Numbered from the stretch's first letter, positions 8,360-17,079 are shown. The stretch is DNA of 64,000 nt from Limiplasma sp031556335 (GCA_031556335.1 JAVBTE010000032.1:1-64000); one strand, 5' to 3'. Program-made: numbers and translations. The notes: generated by a model not told the origin, from the letters alone.

Positions 8360-8836
8360 TTATGGTTGGGGAGTTCCGGCGTTTTCGCCGCCTTTCTTCC
8401 CAAAAGCCCAAAACTTGTTGAGCACATAATTCAGGGGAATGGTGATGAGCAGGTTGATGACCGGGGCCAGGCTTTGGGACACGCCCAGCGCTTCCACCCA
8501 CAGGGTGAGCAGGGCGGTGCCCAGCAAAAACGTGCTGCCGTAGGAAAGAAAGGCCTTGCCGTAGGCCGCCAGATGCCGGGCAAAGGAGAGGGCCCCCTGG
8601 CTTTTGAACACATAGCGGCTGTTCCAGTAGTAGGCGTTGGTCACGCTGACCACAAAGGCCAGCACGTTGGCCAGCTGATAGTGCAGATGAAGGCCGTGGA
8701 GGCACAGCTGGTATACCAAAAGGGAGATGAGCGTGTTGGAAACGCCCACGATGCCGAATTTCACAAACTGCACCAGAGAACCATACTTCGGATTTTCCTC
8801 CAGGGCCCGAAGCCAGGCTTTGAAGCGTTTGATCAT
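8360..8836 (-). CDS. GtrA-like membrane protein, probable polyprenyl-linked sugar flippase
   Basis: A 158-residue GtrA-family protein. It opens with a basic amphipathic stretch, then FVKFGIVGVSNTLISLLVYQL, the typical first helix of the family, followed by three more membrane helices and a basic tail. GtrA proteins are thought to move undecaprenyl-phosphate-bound sugars across the membrane. The start overlaps the rfbH stop by ATGA, and 17 nt separate its stop from the ThDP enzyme start. With the GT2 gene it forms a split gtrA/gtrB pair in the same transcript. Confidence 0.88.
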   Translation of the reverse strand: MIKRFKAWLRALEENPKYGSLVQFVKFGIVGVSNTLISLLVYQLCLHGLHLHYQLANVLAFVVSVTNAYYWNSRYVFKSQGALSFARHLAAYGKAFLSYGSTFLLGTALLTLWVEALGVSQSLAPVINLLITIPLNYVLNKFWAFGKKGGENAGTPQP

Positions 8837-10185
8837 GCCTGCCCAACCGCTTCCCGAATGACCTGTGCCATGTAATCCAGCTTGTCCTCCGTCAGGCCGG
8901 GATACACGCCCACCCAGAAGGTGTCCCGCATGATGCGGTCGGTCTCGGTCAGCTCGCCCGCCACCCGGAACCCCTGGCCGCTTTTGCGCAGCTCGTCAAA
9001 GCAGGGGTGCTTCAAAAGGTTGCCCGCAAAGAGCATCCGGGTTTGCACGCCGCTTTTTTCAATGTGGGAAACCACCTTGCGGCGGTCGACGCCTTCCCGG
9101 CAGGTGAGGAGATAGCCAAACCAGCTGGGCCGGGAATGGGGCGCGGCTTCCGGCAGGATGAGCCGGTCTGAAAGGGGCTGGAAGGCTTCGTTCAGGCGGG
9201 CAAAATTGGCCCGGCGGCGCTCCACAAAGCCGGGGAATTTTTCCAGCTGGGCGCAGCCCACGGCGGCTTGCAGATCGGTGGCCTTCAGGTTATAGCCGAA
9301 ATGGGAGTAGACGTATTTGTGGTCGTAACCGGCGGGAAGCTCGCCGTATTGCCGGTCGAACCGGTGGCCACACAGGTTGTCCACCCCGGAGGGGCACATG
9401 CAGTCCCGGCCCCAGTCCCGGAAGGAGCGGCAAATTTTGTGCAGCAGTGGGTTTTGGGTATACACCGCGCCGCCTTCGCCCATGGTCATGTGGTGAGGCG
9501 GGTAAAAGCTGCTGGTGCCCAGGTCCCCCACGGTGCCGGTGAAGCGCTCAGTGCCGTCCAGGGTGTAGCGGGAGCCCAGGGCGTCGCAGTTGTCCTCAAT
9601 CAGCCAAAGCCCATGCTGGTCGCAGAAAGCCTTGACAGCGGCCAGGTCGAAGGGGTTGCCCAAGGTGTGGGCTACCATGACGGCCTTGGTTTTGGGGGAG
9701 AGGGCCAGGGCAAGCCTGGAAACGTCGATATTGTACTGGGGAATGGTAACGTCTACAAAAACGGGCACGGCGCCGTATTGCAGCACGGGGGTCACCGTGG
9801 TGGGGAAGCCTGCCGCCACCGTGATGACCTCGTCTCCCCGAAAAATGCGCCGGTCCCCCAAAAGCGGGGAAGTGAGGGTCATAAACGCCAGCAAATTGGC
9901 GGAGGAACCGCTGTTCACCAGGGAGCAATGCTTTACGCCCAGGTAGGCGGCCAGTTTTTCTTCAAAAAGATCGGTATACCGCCCGGAGGTCAGCCAAAAT
10001 TCCAGGGAAGAATCCACCAGGTTCATCATTTCTCGGCGGTCATACACCCGGGAGGCATAGGGGATGCGCTGCCCTTCCTCAAAAGGCGTTGGCTGGTTGT
10101 GAAAGACATCGCAATATTCGCCCACCAGGGCCAAAATTTCTTCCCGGGCCTGGTTTGGGGTTTTTCCTTCAAAGTGCTTGCTCAT
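8833..10185 (-). CDS. rfbH: CDP-4-keto-6-deoxy-D-glucose 3-dehydrase (E1)
   Basis: A 450-residue aminotransferase-fold protein that removes the C3 hydroxyl of CDP-4-keto-6-deoxyglucose using PMP and a [2Fe-2S] cluster. The usual PLP lysine is replaced by histidine in FYPPHHMTMGEGG (H231/H232), the hallmark of E1. Four cysteines fit the cluster pattern: C200, C262, C264 and C272, ending C-x-C-x7-C. The spacing from the first to the second Cys is 61 residues, a few more than in AscC as I recall it. ATGA overlaps occur at both ends. The partner reductase (E3) is not in this operon. Confidence 0.95.
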   Translation of the reverse strand: MSKHFEGKTPNQAREEILALVGEYCDVFHNQPTPFEEGQRIPYASRVYDRREMMNLVDSSLEFWLTSGRYTDLFEEKLAAYLGVKHCSLVNSGSSANLLAFMTLTSPLLGDRRIFRGDEVITVAAGFPTTVTPVLQYGAVPVFVDVTIPQYNIDVSRLALALSPKTKAVMVAHTLGNPFDLAAVKAFCDQHGLWLIEDNCDALGSRYTLDGTERFTGTVGDLGTSSFYPPHHMTMGEGGAVYTQNPLLHKICRSFRDWGRDCMCPSGVDNLCGHRFDRQYGELPAGYDHKYVYSHFGYNLKATDLQAAVGCAQLEKFPGFVERRRANFARLNEAFQPLSDRLILPEAAPHSRPSWFGYLLTCREGVDRRKVVSHIEKSGVQTRMLFAGNLLKHPCFDELRKSGQGFRVAGELTETDRIMRDTFWVGVYPGLTEDKLDYMAQVIREAVGQA

Positions 10186-11249
10186 TTTGCCTCCGCTTCG
10201 CTCGCTTTCATGTATTCCTCCATTTGCCGGAGAGTAACGCTTTGCAGGGGTTCCCCAGCCTTGAAGGCCTTGGTCCATTCCACGGTTTTTTGAACAGCCT
10301 CCTCCACGTGCCAGGTGGGCTGCCAGTGGAGGGCTGCTTTCAGCTTGGAACAGTCCAGCTTCAAAAAGTTCGCCTCATGGGGGGCGTTTGCCTCCGCCAG
10401 GTTTTGCCAGGAAGCGCCCTGCCCCCAGCAGCGCACAAACAAATCCACCAGACGGCCCGTGGAGACGCAGTCGCCGTCGTCCGGGCCCACGTTATAGCTG
10501 TCCGCCAGGGCGGGGTCATCCCACTGGCGTTCCAAAATGCGCAGATAAGCGCTGAGGGGCTCCAGCACATGCTGGTAGGGCCGGGTGCTGTACGGGTTGC
10601 GCACCTGAATGGGCGCGCCGGATAGCGCGGCCCGCACACAGTCGGGAATGATGCGGTCCGTGGCAAAGTCCCCGCCGCCGATGACATTGCCGGCCCTGGC
10701 CGTGGAAATGGCCACCCGTCCATCCGCGAAAAAAGACCGCTGATAGCTGTGGGTCACCAGCTCGGAGCAGCTTTTGCTGTTGCTGTACGGGTCAAACCCA
10801 TCCAAAAAATCGGTTTCCCGGTAGCCCCAGGTCCACTCGTTGTTGCGGTATACCTTGTCCGTTGTCACGTTGAGAAGGCCCCGGACCGTGTCCGTATGCC
10901 GGGCGGCTTCCAGCACGTTGACCGTGCCCATCACGTTGGTTTCATAGGTATAGACGGGGTCTTTGTAGCTGTCCCGCACCAGGGGCTGGGCCGCCATGTG
11001 GAGGACGACGTCCGGCCTGGCCCCGGCCATGGCGGTTTGAAGCCCGGCAAGGTCCCGCACGTCCCCCGTGAGGGAGCGCATGCTGCCCGCAAGCCCCAAA
11101 AGCTCAAAAAGGCTTGGGTCTGTGGGGGCCTCCAGGGCGTAGCCGGTAACCTCCGCCCCCAGCCGCAAAAGCATCAGCGAAAGCCAGCTGCCCTTAAACC
11201 CCGTATGCCCGGTGAGAAAAACCCGTTTGCCCCGCCAAAATTCCGCCAT
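10182..11249 (-). CDS. rfbG: CDP-glucose 4,6-dehydratase
   Basis: A 355-residue extended SDR enzyme that forms CDP-4-keto-6-deoxyglucose. The NAD motif GHTGFKGSW begins at residue 14 and the catalytic YSNSK follows in DPYSNSKSCSELV, both in the form typical of the CDP-glucose branch rather than RmlB. The ATG at 11249 overlaps the rfbF stop (TAATG). Longer in-frame starts fall inside rfbF and are rejected. Confidence 0.96.
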   Translation of the reverse strand: MAEFWRGKRVFLTGHTGFKGSWLSLMLLRLGAEVTGYALEAPTDPSLFELLGLAGSMRSLTGDVRDLAGLQTAMAGARPDVVLHMAAQPLVRDSYKDPVYTYETNVMGTVNVLEAARHTDTVRGLLNVTTDKVYRNNEWTWGYRETDFLDGFDPYSNSKSCSELVTHSYQRSFFADGRVAISTARAGNVIGGGDFATDRIIPDCVRAALSGAPIQVRNPYSTRPYQHVLEPLSAYLRILERQWDDPALADSYNVGPDDGDCVSTGRLVDLFVRCWGQGASWQNLAEANAPHEANFLKLDCSKLKAALHWQPTWHVEEAVQKTVEWTKAFKAGEPLQSVTLRQMEEYMKASEAEAK

Positions 11250-12022
11250 TACCAAACCCTCCAGGGGGCTTTGTTCTCGGCCCACATTTCTTCCAGCTTT
11301 TGCAAATCCCGCTGGGTATCCATGCATTGCCAAAAGCCCGTATGCCGGTAGGCCATCAGCTGGCCGTCCGCCGCCAGGCGCTCCAGGGGTTCCCGTTCAA
11401 ACACCGTTTCGTCATCCTCCAGATAATCAAAAATCTCCGGGCCCATCACCATGAAGCCGCCGTTGATGGCGTTGCCGTCGTCGTCGTTCTTTTCCCGAAA
11501 CGCGGTGATCTGCTCGTTTTCCTGAATGTCCAAAACGCCAAAGCGCTGGCCGATGTTGATGGCGGTGAGGGTGGCGGCTTTGCCGCTTTTCTGATGGAAA
11601 TCCAGCAATTTTTGAATGTTGACGTCCGCCACGCCGTCCCCATAGGTGAGGCAGAAGGTTTCGCCCTGCACATATGGCTGGATGCGTTTGACCCGGCCGC
11701 CGGTCATGGTGGAAAGCCCGGTGTCCACCAGCGTGACCCGCCAGGGTTCGGCGAAGTTGCTGTGCACCTCCATGGCGTTGGACCGGGTAAAGTCAAAGGT
11801 GATATCGCTGCGGTGCAGGTAGTAGTCCGCAAAAAATTGCTTGATGATGTGCTGCTTATACCCGCAGCAGATGACAAAATCATGAATGCCGTAATGGGAG
11901 TAGATTTTCATGATGTGCCAGAGAATGGGCATGCCGCCCACCTCAATCATGGGCTTGGGCTTCAAATAGCTCTCCTCCGAAATGCGGGTTCCAAAGCCTC
12001 CGGCCAAAATAACAGCTTTCAT
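11249..12022 (-). CDS. rfbF: Glucose-1-phosphate cytidylyltransferase
   Basis: A 257-residue nucleotidyltransferase that makes CDP-glucose, the entry step to CDP-dideoxyhexoses. The signature AVILAGGFGTRISEES with KPKPMIEVGGMPILWHI is specific to the RfbF group, and TYGDGVADV is the metal-site loop. It is the first gene of the nine-gene minus-strand operon. GGAGG lies upstream of the ATG at 12022. Expression of the whole sugar operon probably begins in the spacer to the divergent TetR gene. Confidence 0.96.
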   Translation of the reverse strand: MKAVILAGGFGTRISEESYLKPKPMIEVGGMPILWHIMKIYSHYGIHDFVICCGYKQHIIKQFFADYYLHRSDITFDFTRSNAMEVHSNFAEPWRVTLVDTGLSTMTGGRVKRIQPYVQGETFCLTYGDGVADVNIQKLLDFHQKSGKAATLTAINIGQRFGVLDIQENEQITAFREKNDDDGNAINGGFMVMGPEIFDYLEDDETVFEREPLERLAADGQLMAYRHTGFWQCMDTQRDLQKLEEMWAENKAPWRVW

Positions 12023-12079
12023 AAGGTGAGGCGGCCTCCTTTGTAGCATCAAATTCATACCTGGGGAACGAATGAAAAT

Positions 12080-12108
12080 ATTATACAGGAAATTGCCCAA
12101 AAAGGAAA
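12080..12108 (-). promoter_or_regulatory. Possible promoter of the sugar operon
   Basis: TATAAT (12085-12080, minus strand) lies 58 nt before the rfbF ATG. The matching -35 region (TTTCCT at 12108-12103) is poor, so the promoter may need an activator. The remaining spacer to the TetR promoter shows nothing else clear. Confidence 0.45.
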
Positions 12109-12166
12109 GGCGGGGAAGGAGGGGGGAACCAAATTATGAACGCTTCGTAAACAATGCCCAAAACGC

Positions 12167-12194
12167 TTGACAATAGAAGGAAAATGGGTACACT
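12167..12194 (+). promoter_or_regulatory. Sigma-A promoter of the tetR-ABC exporter operon
   Basis: TTGACA (12167-12172), a 16-nt spacer and TACACT (12189-12194). The predicted start point near 12201 lies just before the palindromic operator at 12211. Confidence 0.75.
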
Positions 12195-12210
12195 GAGGGT
12201 CACGGCAAGA

Positions 12211-12230
12211 TGACTGACTTACGTCAGTCA
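12211..12230 (+). promoter_or_regulatory. Palindromic operator, probable TetR site
   Basis: Perfect 8-bp arms TGACTGAC and GTCAGTCA flank TTAC. It lies about 10 nt past the predicted transcription start and 40 nt before the TetR ATG, so binding would block transcription (autorepression). Confidence 0.75.
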
Positions 12231-12269
12231 ATGAACCGAAAGACCGAGCCAAGCGGGAAGGGGTATGGC

Positions 12270-12872
12270 ATGGCACGAATCAGCAAAGCGCCGGAGGTGC
12301 GAAGGCAGGAATTGGTGGAAGCGGCCAGGGCGCTGTTCATCCTTCACGGGTACGACCAAACCACCGTCAGCGACATCGTGAAGCGGATCGGGGTGGCGCA
12401 GGGGCTGTTTTATTACTATTTCAGCACCAAACAGGACATTTTTTTCGCGGTGGTGGACCAGTTTATTGAGGAGGCCATTTCGGGCCTGGCCGTTCAACTG
12501 CGGGACGACCAAACGCCTCCGCTGGAACGAATCCGCAACCTGATGCAAACCCTGCCGGAGTTTTTGCGGGAGCTGGAAAGCCTGTATCCACGGCGCAAAA
12601 TGGGCATGCCCCCGGAAATGTACGCGGTGATGCAAAGCCATGTGTGCGACGTGCTGGAACCTATGATTGCCAAGGTTTTCAAGGAAGGCCATGAGCAGGG
12701 GGAGCTGGACGCGCCCTATCCGGACCGCTTGGCCCGCTTTTTCATTTACGGCTTTATTGGCATCGAAAGCATGCACAGCCCGCCGCAGTCCCATGAAATG
12801 ATGCAGCTCATCATTCACGTGGCGGAGAGGCTGCTGTGCATTCCCAAGGAAACGCTGGAAACGCGGTCATAA
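12270..12872 (+). CDS. TetR/AcrR-family transcriptional repressor
   Basis: A 200-residue regulator. The N-terminal helix-turn-helix covers about residues 8-55, with GYDQTTVSDIVKRIGVAQGLFYYYFSTKQDIF as a clear TetR signature. The C-terminal domain would bind an unknown ligand. The ATG at 12270 is preferred: GGGAAGGGG precedes it, and the upstream candidates (12210, 12231) would put coding sequence over or against the operator. It lies first in an operon with an ABC exporter and most likely represses it until a toxic substrate or peptide appears. Confidence 0.92.
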   Translation: MARISKAPEVRRQELVEAARALFILHGYDQTTVSDIVKRIGVAQGLFYYYFSTKQDIFFAVVDQFIEEAISGLAVQLRDDQTPPLERIRNLMQTLPEFLRELESLYPRRKMGMPPEMYAVMQSHVCDVLEPMIAKVFKEGHEQGELDAPYPDRLARFFIYGFIGIESMHSPPQSHEMMQLIIHVAERLLCIPKETLETRS

Positions 12873-12892
12873 GCAGGCGGGAGGAAATTGCC

Positions 12893-13594
12893 GTGGGCGA
12901 TATTGTGCTGAAGGATGTATGCAAGAATTACCAAATCGGGGAAATGGCCATTCAGGCTGTGGACAACGTTAGTTTTGAGGTAAAAAAGGGCGAGTTCACG
13001 GTGGTGCTGGGCCCAAGCGGCGCGGGCAAAACCACGGTGCTGAACCTGCTGGGCGGCATGGACCGGGTCTCCAGCGGGGAAGTGTGGGTGGATGGCCGCA
13101 ACATTGTGCCGATGAACGAAAAAGAGCTGAACCTGTACCGCCGCTATGACGTGGGGTTTGTGTTCCAGTTTTACAACCTGATGCCCAACCTGACGGCCCT
13201 GGAGAACGTGGAGCTAGCCCAGCAGGTGTGCAAGCAGCCCCTGGACCCCAGGGAAATGCTGGACCGGGTGGGGCTGGAAGACCGGATGAATAACTTTCCG
13301 GCCCAGCTGTCCGGCGGCGAGCAGCAGCGGGTGGCCATCGCCCGCGCGCTTTGCAAAAACCCCGCGCTGCTTTTGTGCGACGAGCCCACCGGCGCCCTGG
13401 ACTCGGAAACGGGCCGCATGGTGCTGACGCTTTTGCAAAACGTGGGCCAGGACATGGGCAAAACGGTGATGATCATTACCCACAACGCGGCCATCGTGCC
13501 CGCGGCCCAACGGGTGATTCGCATGAAGAACGGCAAGATTCGCGAAGTGATCGTAAACGAGCATCCGACAGCCATGGAGGAGATTGTGTGGTAG
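12893..13594 (+). CDS. ABC transporter ATPase, MacB/LolD type
   Basis: A 233-residue ATPase. Walker A is GPSGAGKTT, the signature is LSGGEQQR and Walker B is LLLCDEPTGALD, with the Q-loop in FVFQFYNLMPNLTALENV. The sequence class is that of ATPases paired with FtsX-type permeases. The start is a GTG at 12893 with GGGAGG eight bases upstream. The frame extends further back, but only into tetR. Its stop region overlaps the permease start. Confidence 0.93.
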   Translation: MGDIVLKDVCKNYQIGEMAIQAVDNVSFEVKKGEFTVVLGPSGAGKTTVLNLLGGMDRVSSGEVWVDGRNIVPMNEKELNLYRRYDVGFVFQFYNLMPNLTALENVELAQQVCKQPLDPREMLDRVGLEDRMNNFPAQLSGGEQQRVAIARALCKNPALLLCDEPTGALDSETGRMVLTLLQNVGQDMGKTVMIITHNAAIVPAAQRVIRMKNGKIREVIVNEHPTAMEEIVW

Positions 13595-15924
13595 GAAAGC
13601 GAAAGGCCATGGGCCCGCTGACGCGCAAGCTGCTCCGGGACCTGCGGGAGGGATGGAAATCCTTCGTGGCCATTTGGATCATCTGCTTGCTGGCGGTGAC
13701 GCTGTACATGGGCATCGACGCCACCTGGCGAAGCATGCAGCAAAACCTGGACGCGCAGTTTTTGCAAAGCAATATGTCCGACCTGTGGGTCAGGGGCGCG
13801 GTCAGCGACCGGATGATCCGGGACATGGAGGCGCTGCCCGGCGTTCAAACCGTGCAGCGGCGGCTTGGGGCTTCCACGAAGGCCCAGGGCCTTGCAACCG
13901 AGCCCACCGTCACGCTGATTATGAGCGACGGGGACCCGGTGGTGAACAAGCCCCTGGTGTACGAGGGCGCGTATTTCACCGAGGGCAGGAAAAACGAGTG
14001 TATTTTGCAGCACCGTTTTGCCAGGGCCCATGGGCTTCAAGTGGGGGACACCCTGCGGGTGAAGCTGGGGAACGACCAGATCGACCTGACCATTTGCGGC
14101 CTTGGCATTTTGCCGGAATATGTGGTGACCAATGACGGAGACGAGTTCTCGCCCTCGGCGCAAAAATACGGCTACGCCTTTGTGGCGCCGGGCACCCTGG
14201 GGTTTTTGCCCTACTCGGAGGCCACGCTGACCCTGGCCCCCGGCGCGGAAGTGAAACAGGTCCGGGCCGAGGTGCAGGAACTGCTGAAAGACCAGCAGAC
14301 CGTGGTGAGCGAGCGGGACGATATTTTTGGCATCAAGATGGCCTCGGAGGAATCCCAGCAACTGCAGGCCCTGGGCACCATTTTCCCGGTGGTGTTTTTC
14401 GTGATCGCCGCCCTCATCACCTGGACCACCATGAGCCGCCTGGTGGAAAACCAGCGATTGCAAATTGGTACCCTTTTCGCCCAGGGCTACGGCAGGGGCG
14501 AATTGATCCGCCACTACACCAGCTATGGGCTGATGATTGCGGTGCTGGGTTCCCTGGGCGGGTTTGCGGGGGCGTACTTCGCCATCGGCCCCATTTTGCT
14601 GAACATCATGTGCACCATCTATGTACTGCCCGGCGCGGAGCCCTACCTGTCGCCCTGGGTGCTGGCGGCCATTACCGTCCTGGTGGCCGTCATTACCGGC
14701 GGGGCCAGCATGCTCAGCGCCCGGTCGGCCCTGCGGCAGACGCCGGCGGCGCTGCTCCGGCCCAAGCCCCCCGGCAAGGGCACGCGGATTTTTCTGGAGA
14801 ACATTAAGGGGTTGTGGTCCCGCATTCCTTTCAGCGAAAAGATGATTTTGCGGAACCTTTTGCGCAACCCCACGCGGCTTTTGATGGGCCTGGTGGGCGC
14901 GGTGGGTTGCACCGCCATGCTGCTGACGGGCTTTGGCCTGAAAGATTCCGTCGGCTATGTATTGCAAAACCATTATACGCGCACCATGCATTATAACGCC
15001 AGGGCCACGCTGACCGGGGACGCGCCGGTGAATTACGGGCGCAGCGTGGCGCTGCGGGCCGGGGCCGACTCCTTTGAGGAGGAGATGGTGGCCAGCTGCG
15101 AAGCCTTTATTGGCGGGGCCTGGGCGGGCAAGCAGGTGTTCGTGCTTGAAAACGGCCACGACATGGTTCGCCTCAGCGACCAGGAGGGGGAGCGGATCAC
15201 GTTGCCGGACCACGGGGTGGCCCTGACCCGGAAGGCGGCGGAGGACTATGACCTGACCCTGGGCGATCCGCTGGAATTGCGGGTGCCCGGAGGCCGGGCC
15301 GTGCGGACGGAAATCGTCAGCATTGTGGAAGTGCAGCTGGACCAGGGCATCTACGCCTCCCACACCGCCTGGGAAAAGCTGGATATGTTTCCCTGGCAGC
15401 CCACCTCGGTGATGCTGCGGGGGCAGAACCTGAACCTGGCCGCCGCCGAGGCGATGGACGGCGTGGACAAAGTGCGAACCCTGGACCAGGAACGCACCAG
15501 CAACAGCATGATTCTGGACATCATGAACCTGGTGGTGCTGCTGATGGTGCTGTTTGCGGGGGCCCTGGCCCTGGTGGTTTTATACAACCTGGGGCAGCTC
15601 AACTTTTCCGAACGCATCCGGGAACTGGCCACCCTCAAGGTGCTGGGCTTTACCCCCCGGGAGATCAAAAAGCTGGTGCTGCGGGAGAACCTCATCATCA
15701 CGTGGGTGGGGCTGCCCATTGGGCTGCTGCTGGGCCCGGGGCTGCACCTTTTGGTGCTGGAGGCCGGGCTGCCCAAAACCATTCAGTTCATTCCGTATAT
15801 TTCCCTGCCCAGTTGGGGGTTCACCTGCGCCCTGACCATTTTGTTCGCGCTGGTGGTGAACTGGATGCTGGGGGCCAAGTTCAAAGAAGTCAACATGGTA
15901 GAAGCGCTGAAAAGCGTAGAATAA
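13588..15924 (+). CDS. FtsX/MacB-type ABC transporter permease with duplicated FtsX core
   Basis: About 778 residues. One N-terminal membrane helix (SFVAIWIICLLAVTLYMGI) precedes a large extracytoplasmic domain. FtsX helices follow near residues 260-400. A second extracytoplasmic domain and second FtsX core lie at the C-terminus (about 640-775). This long single-chain form carries two FtsX units and resembles exporters for peptides or lipids. The GTG at 13588 has GGAGG seven bases upstream and overlaps the ATPase stop; an ATG at 13609 is the alternative. It works with the ATPase before it and the adaptor after it. Confidence 0.9.
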   Translation: MVGKRKAMGPLTRKLLRDLREGWKSFVAIWIICLLAVTLYMGIDATWRSMQQNLDAQFLQSNMSDLWVRGAVSDRMIRDMEALPGVQTVQRRLGASTKAQGLATEPTVTLIMSDGDPVVNKPLVYEGAYFTEGRKNECILQHRFARAHGLQVGDTLRVKLGNDQIDLTICGLGILPEYVVTNDGDEFSPSAQKYGYAFVAPGTLGFLPYSEATLTLAPGAEVKQVRAEVQELLKDQQTVVSERDDIFGIKMASEESQQLQALGTIFPVVFFVIAALITWTTMSRLVENQRLQIGTLFAQGYGRGELIRHYTSYGLMIAVLGSLGGFAGAYFAIGPILLNIMCTIYVLPGAEPYLSPWVLAAITVLVAVITGGASMLSARSALRQTPAALLRPKPPGKGTRIFLENIKGLWSRIPFSEKMILRNLLRNPTRLLMGLVGAVGCTAMLLTGFGLKDSVGYVLQNHYTRTMHYNARATLTGDAPVNYGRSVALRAGADSFEEEMVASCEAFIGGAWAGKQVFVLENGHDMVRLSDQEGERITLPDHGVALTRKAAEDYDLTLGDPLELRVPGGRAVRTEIVSIVEVQLDQGIYASHTAWEKLDMFPWQPTSVMLRGQNLNLAAAEAMDGVDKVRTLDQERTSNSMILDIMNLVVLLMVLFAGALALVVLYNLGQLNFSERIRELATLKVLGFTPREIKKLVLRENLIITWVGLPIGLLLGPGLHLLVLEAGLPKTIQFIPYISLPSWGFTCALTILFALVVNWMLGAKFKEVNMVEALKSVE

Positions 15925-15936
15925 GTGGGAGTGTAA

Positions 15937-17079
15937 ATGAAGATGAAAAACGCGAAGCGGGTGCTCAAAATCCTTTGGATGTGGACCGTGGTGGCCTCCA
16001 TCGCCATGGCGGCCACAAGCTGCGCCCTGGCCGAAAAACTGGGCACCGTCATGGCGGAGAATGCCGAAACCCTGGCAAAGACTACGTTTTCCGCCAAGGG
16101 CACCATTGCCAAGCCCGACACCCTGACCCTGATCGCACCCATGGGCGGGCAGGCCGGGGACTTCACCTGGGCCACCGGAGACGCGGTGAAGGCCGACGAA
16201 CTGGCCTTTGCCATTACCCCCACCCAGCTTTACGCGGCCAACGACGGCGTGGTGGTGGGGCTTCAGGCCAAGGTGGGGGATCTGGCCACGGCGGTGCAGG
16301 CCCAATACGGCGCGCTGTGTTATATTGACCGGGAGGACATCTGGCATGTGAACGCCTCCACGGTTTCCGCCTACGACGACCCGGTGAACCGGGACGTGAA
16401 CATCGGCGATGTGCTGCGGGTGCGCAACGGCACCGGCAGCAACGCCATCCGGGGCATGGGCACCGTGATCTCGCGGACCGGTCGCAACTTTGTGGTGGAA
16501 ATGCCCAAGGAGAAATTTGAGATCGAAAAGTCCGTCAACCTCTATTTTGGCGAGGGCGACAACTACAAGGAAAAAGAACAGGTGGGCAAAGGCACGGTGG
16601 TGCGCCCGGCCATGTTGCCCGTAAACGGCGAGGGCGTCGTTGCCCAGGTGCTGGTGAAAAACGGCGACAAGGTAAAGCGCGGACAGCCGCTTTTCACCCT
16701 GGACAGCCCCAGCGCCACCTATGGCGACAAACCCGCAAAGCCCGAAGTACGCTTCCCCGAAGCGGGCCTTGTGAATGAGGTGCTGGTGCGCCCCGGGCAG
16801 TTCCTGGCCCAAAACCAGGCCGTGGCCACCCTGTTGCCCGTGGGCGCGCTGGAAGCCGCCCTGGAGGTGGATGAGCTGGACATTGCCAAGGTGCAGGTGG
16901 GCCAGGCCGTGCGGGTGACCGTGGACGCCTATTCCGGCCAGGAGCGCACGGGTACCGTGCGGGAGATTCGCGCCATGGGCCTCACCGTGCTGGACACCAC
17001 CAAGTTCCTCGTCAAAGTCGCCTTCGACAAGGCTGACGACCTGATGATCGGAATGCACGTGACCGGGTATTGGGATTGA
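15937..17079 (+). CDS. Membrane-fusion/HlyD-like adaptor of the ABC exporter
   Basis: A 380-residue exported protein. It has an N-terminal hydrophobic segment (VLKILWMWTVVASIAMAATSC) that may be a signal anchor or, less surely, a lipoprotein signal ending at Cys27. Two lipoyl/biotinyl-like halves (ANDGVVVGLQAKVGDLATA and PEAGLVNEVLVRPGQFLAQNQ) flank the middle, followed by a beta-barrel domain (AALEVDELDIAKVQVGQAVRV). It begins 12 nt after the permease stop. Adaptors of this kind link FtsX-type pumps to substrate capture outside the membrane. The substrate is unknown. Confidence 0.85.
   Translation: MKMKNAKRVLKILWMWTVVASIAMAATSCALAEKLGTVMAENAETLAKTTFSAKGTIAKPDTLTLIAPMGGQAGDFTWATGDAVKADELAFAITPTQLYAANDGVVVGLQAKVGDLATAVQAQYGALCYIDREDIWHVNASTVSAYDDPVNRDVNIGDVLRVRNGTGSNAIRGMGTVISRTGRNFVVEMPKEKFEIEKSVNLYFGEGDNYKEKEQVGKGTVVRPAMLPVNGEGVVAQVLVKNGDKVKRGQPLFTLDSPSATYGDKPAKPEVRFPEAGLVNEVLVRPGQFLAQNQAVATLLPVGALEAALEVDELDIAKVQVGQAVRVTVDAYSGQERTGTVREIRAMGLTVLDTTKFLVKVAFDKADDLMIGMHVTGYWD

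Noticed and set aside
8343..8846. N-terminal extension of the ThDP enzyme
   Set aside because: The extended frame is the shadow of the gtrA-like gene; the ATG at 8342 starts the conserved domain.
13171..15363. 730-codon ORF antisense to the ABC exporter genes
   Set aside because: Shadow frame: no domain, no ribosome binding site, and the opposite strand encodes intact ATPase and permease motifs.
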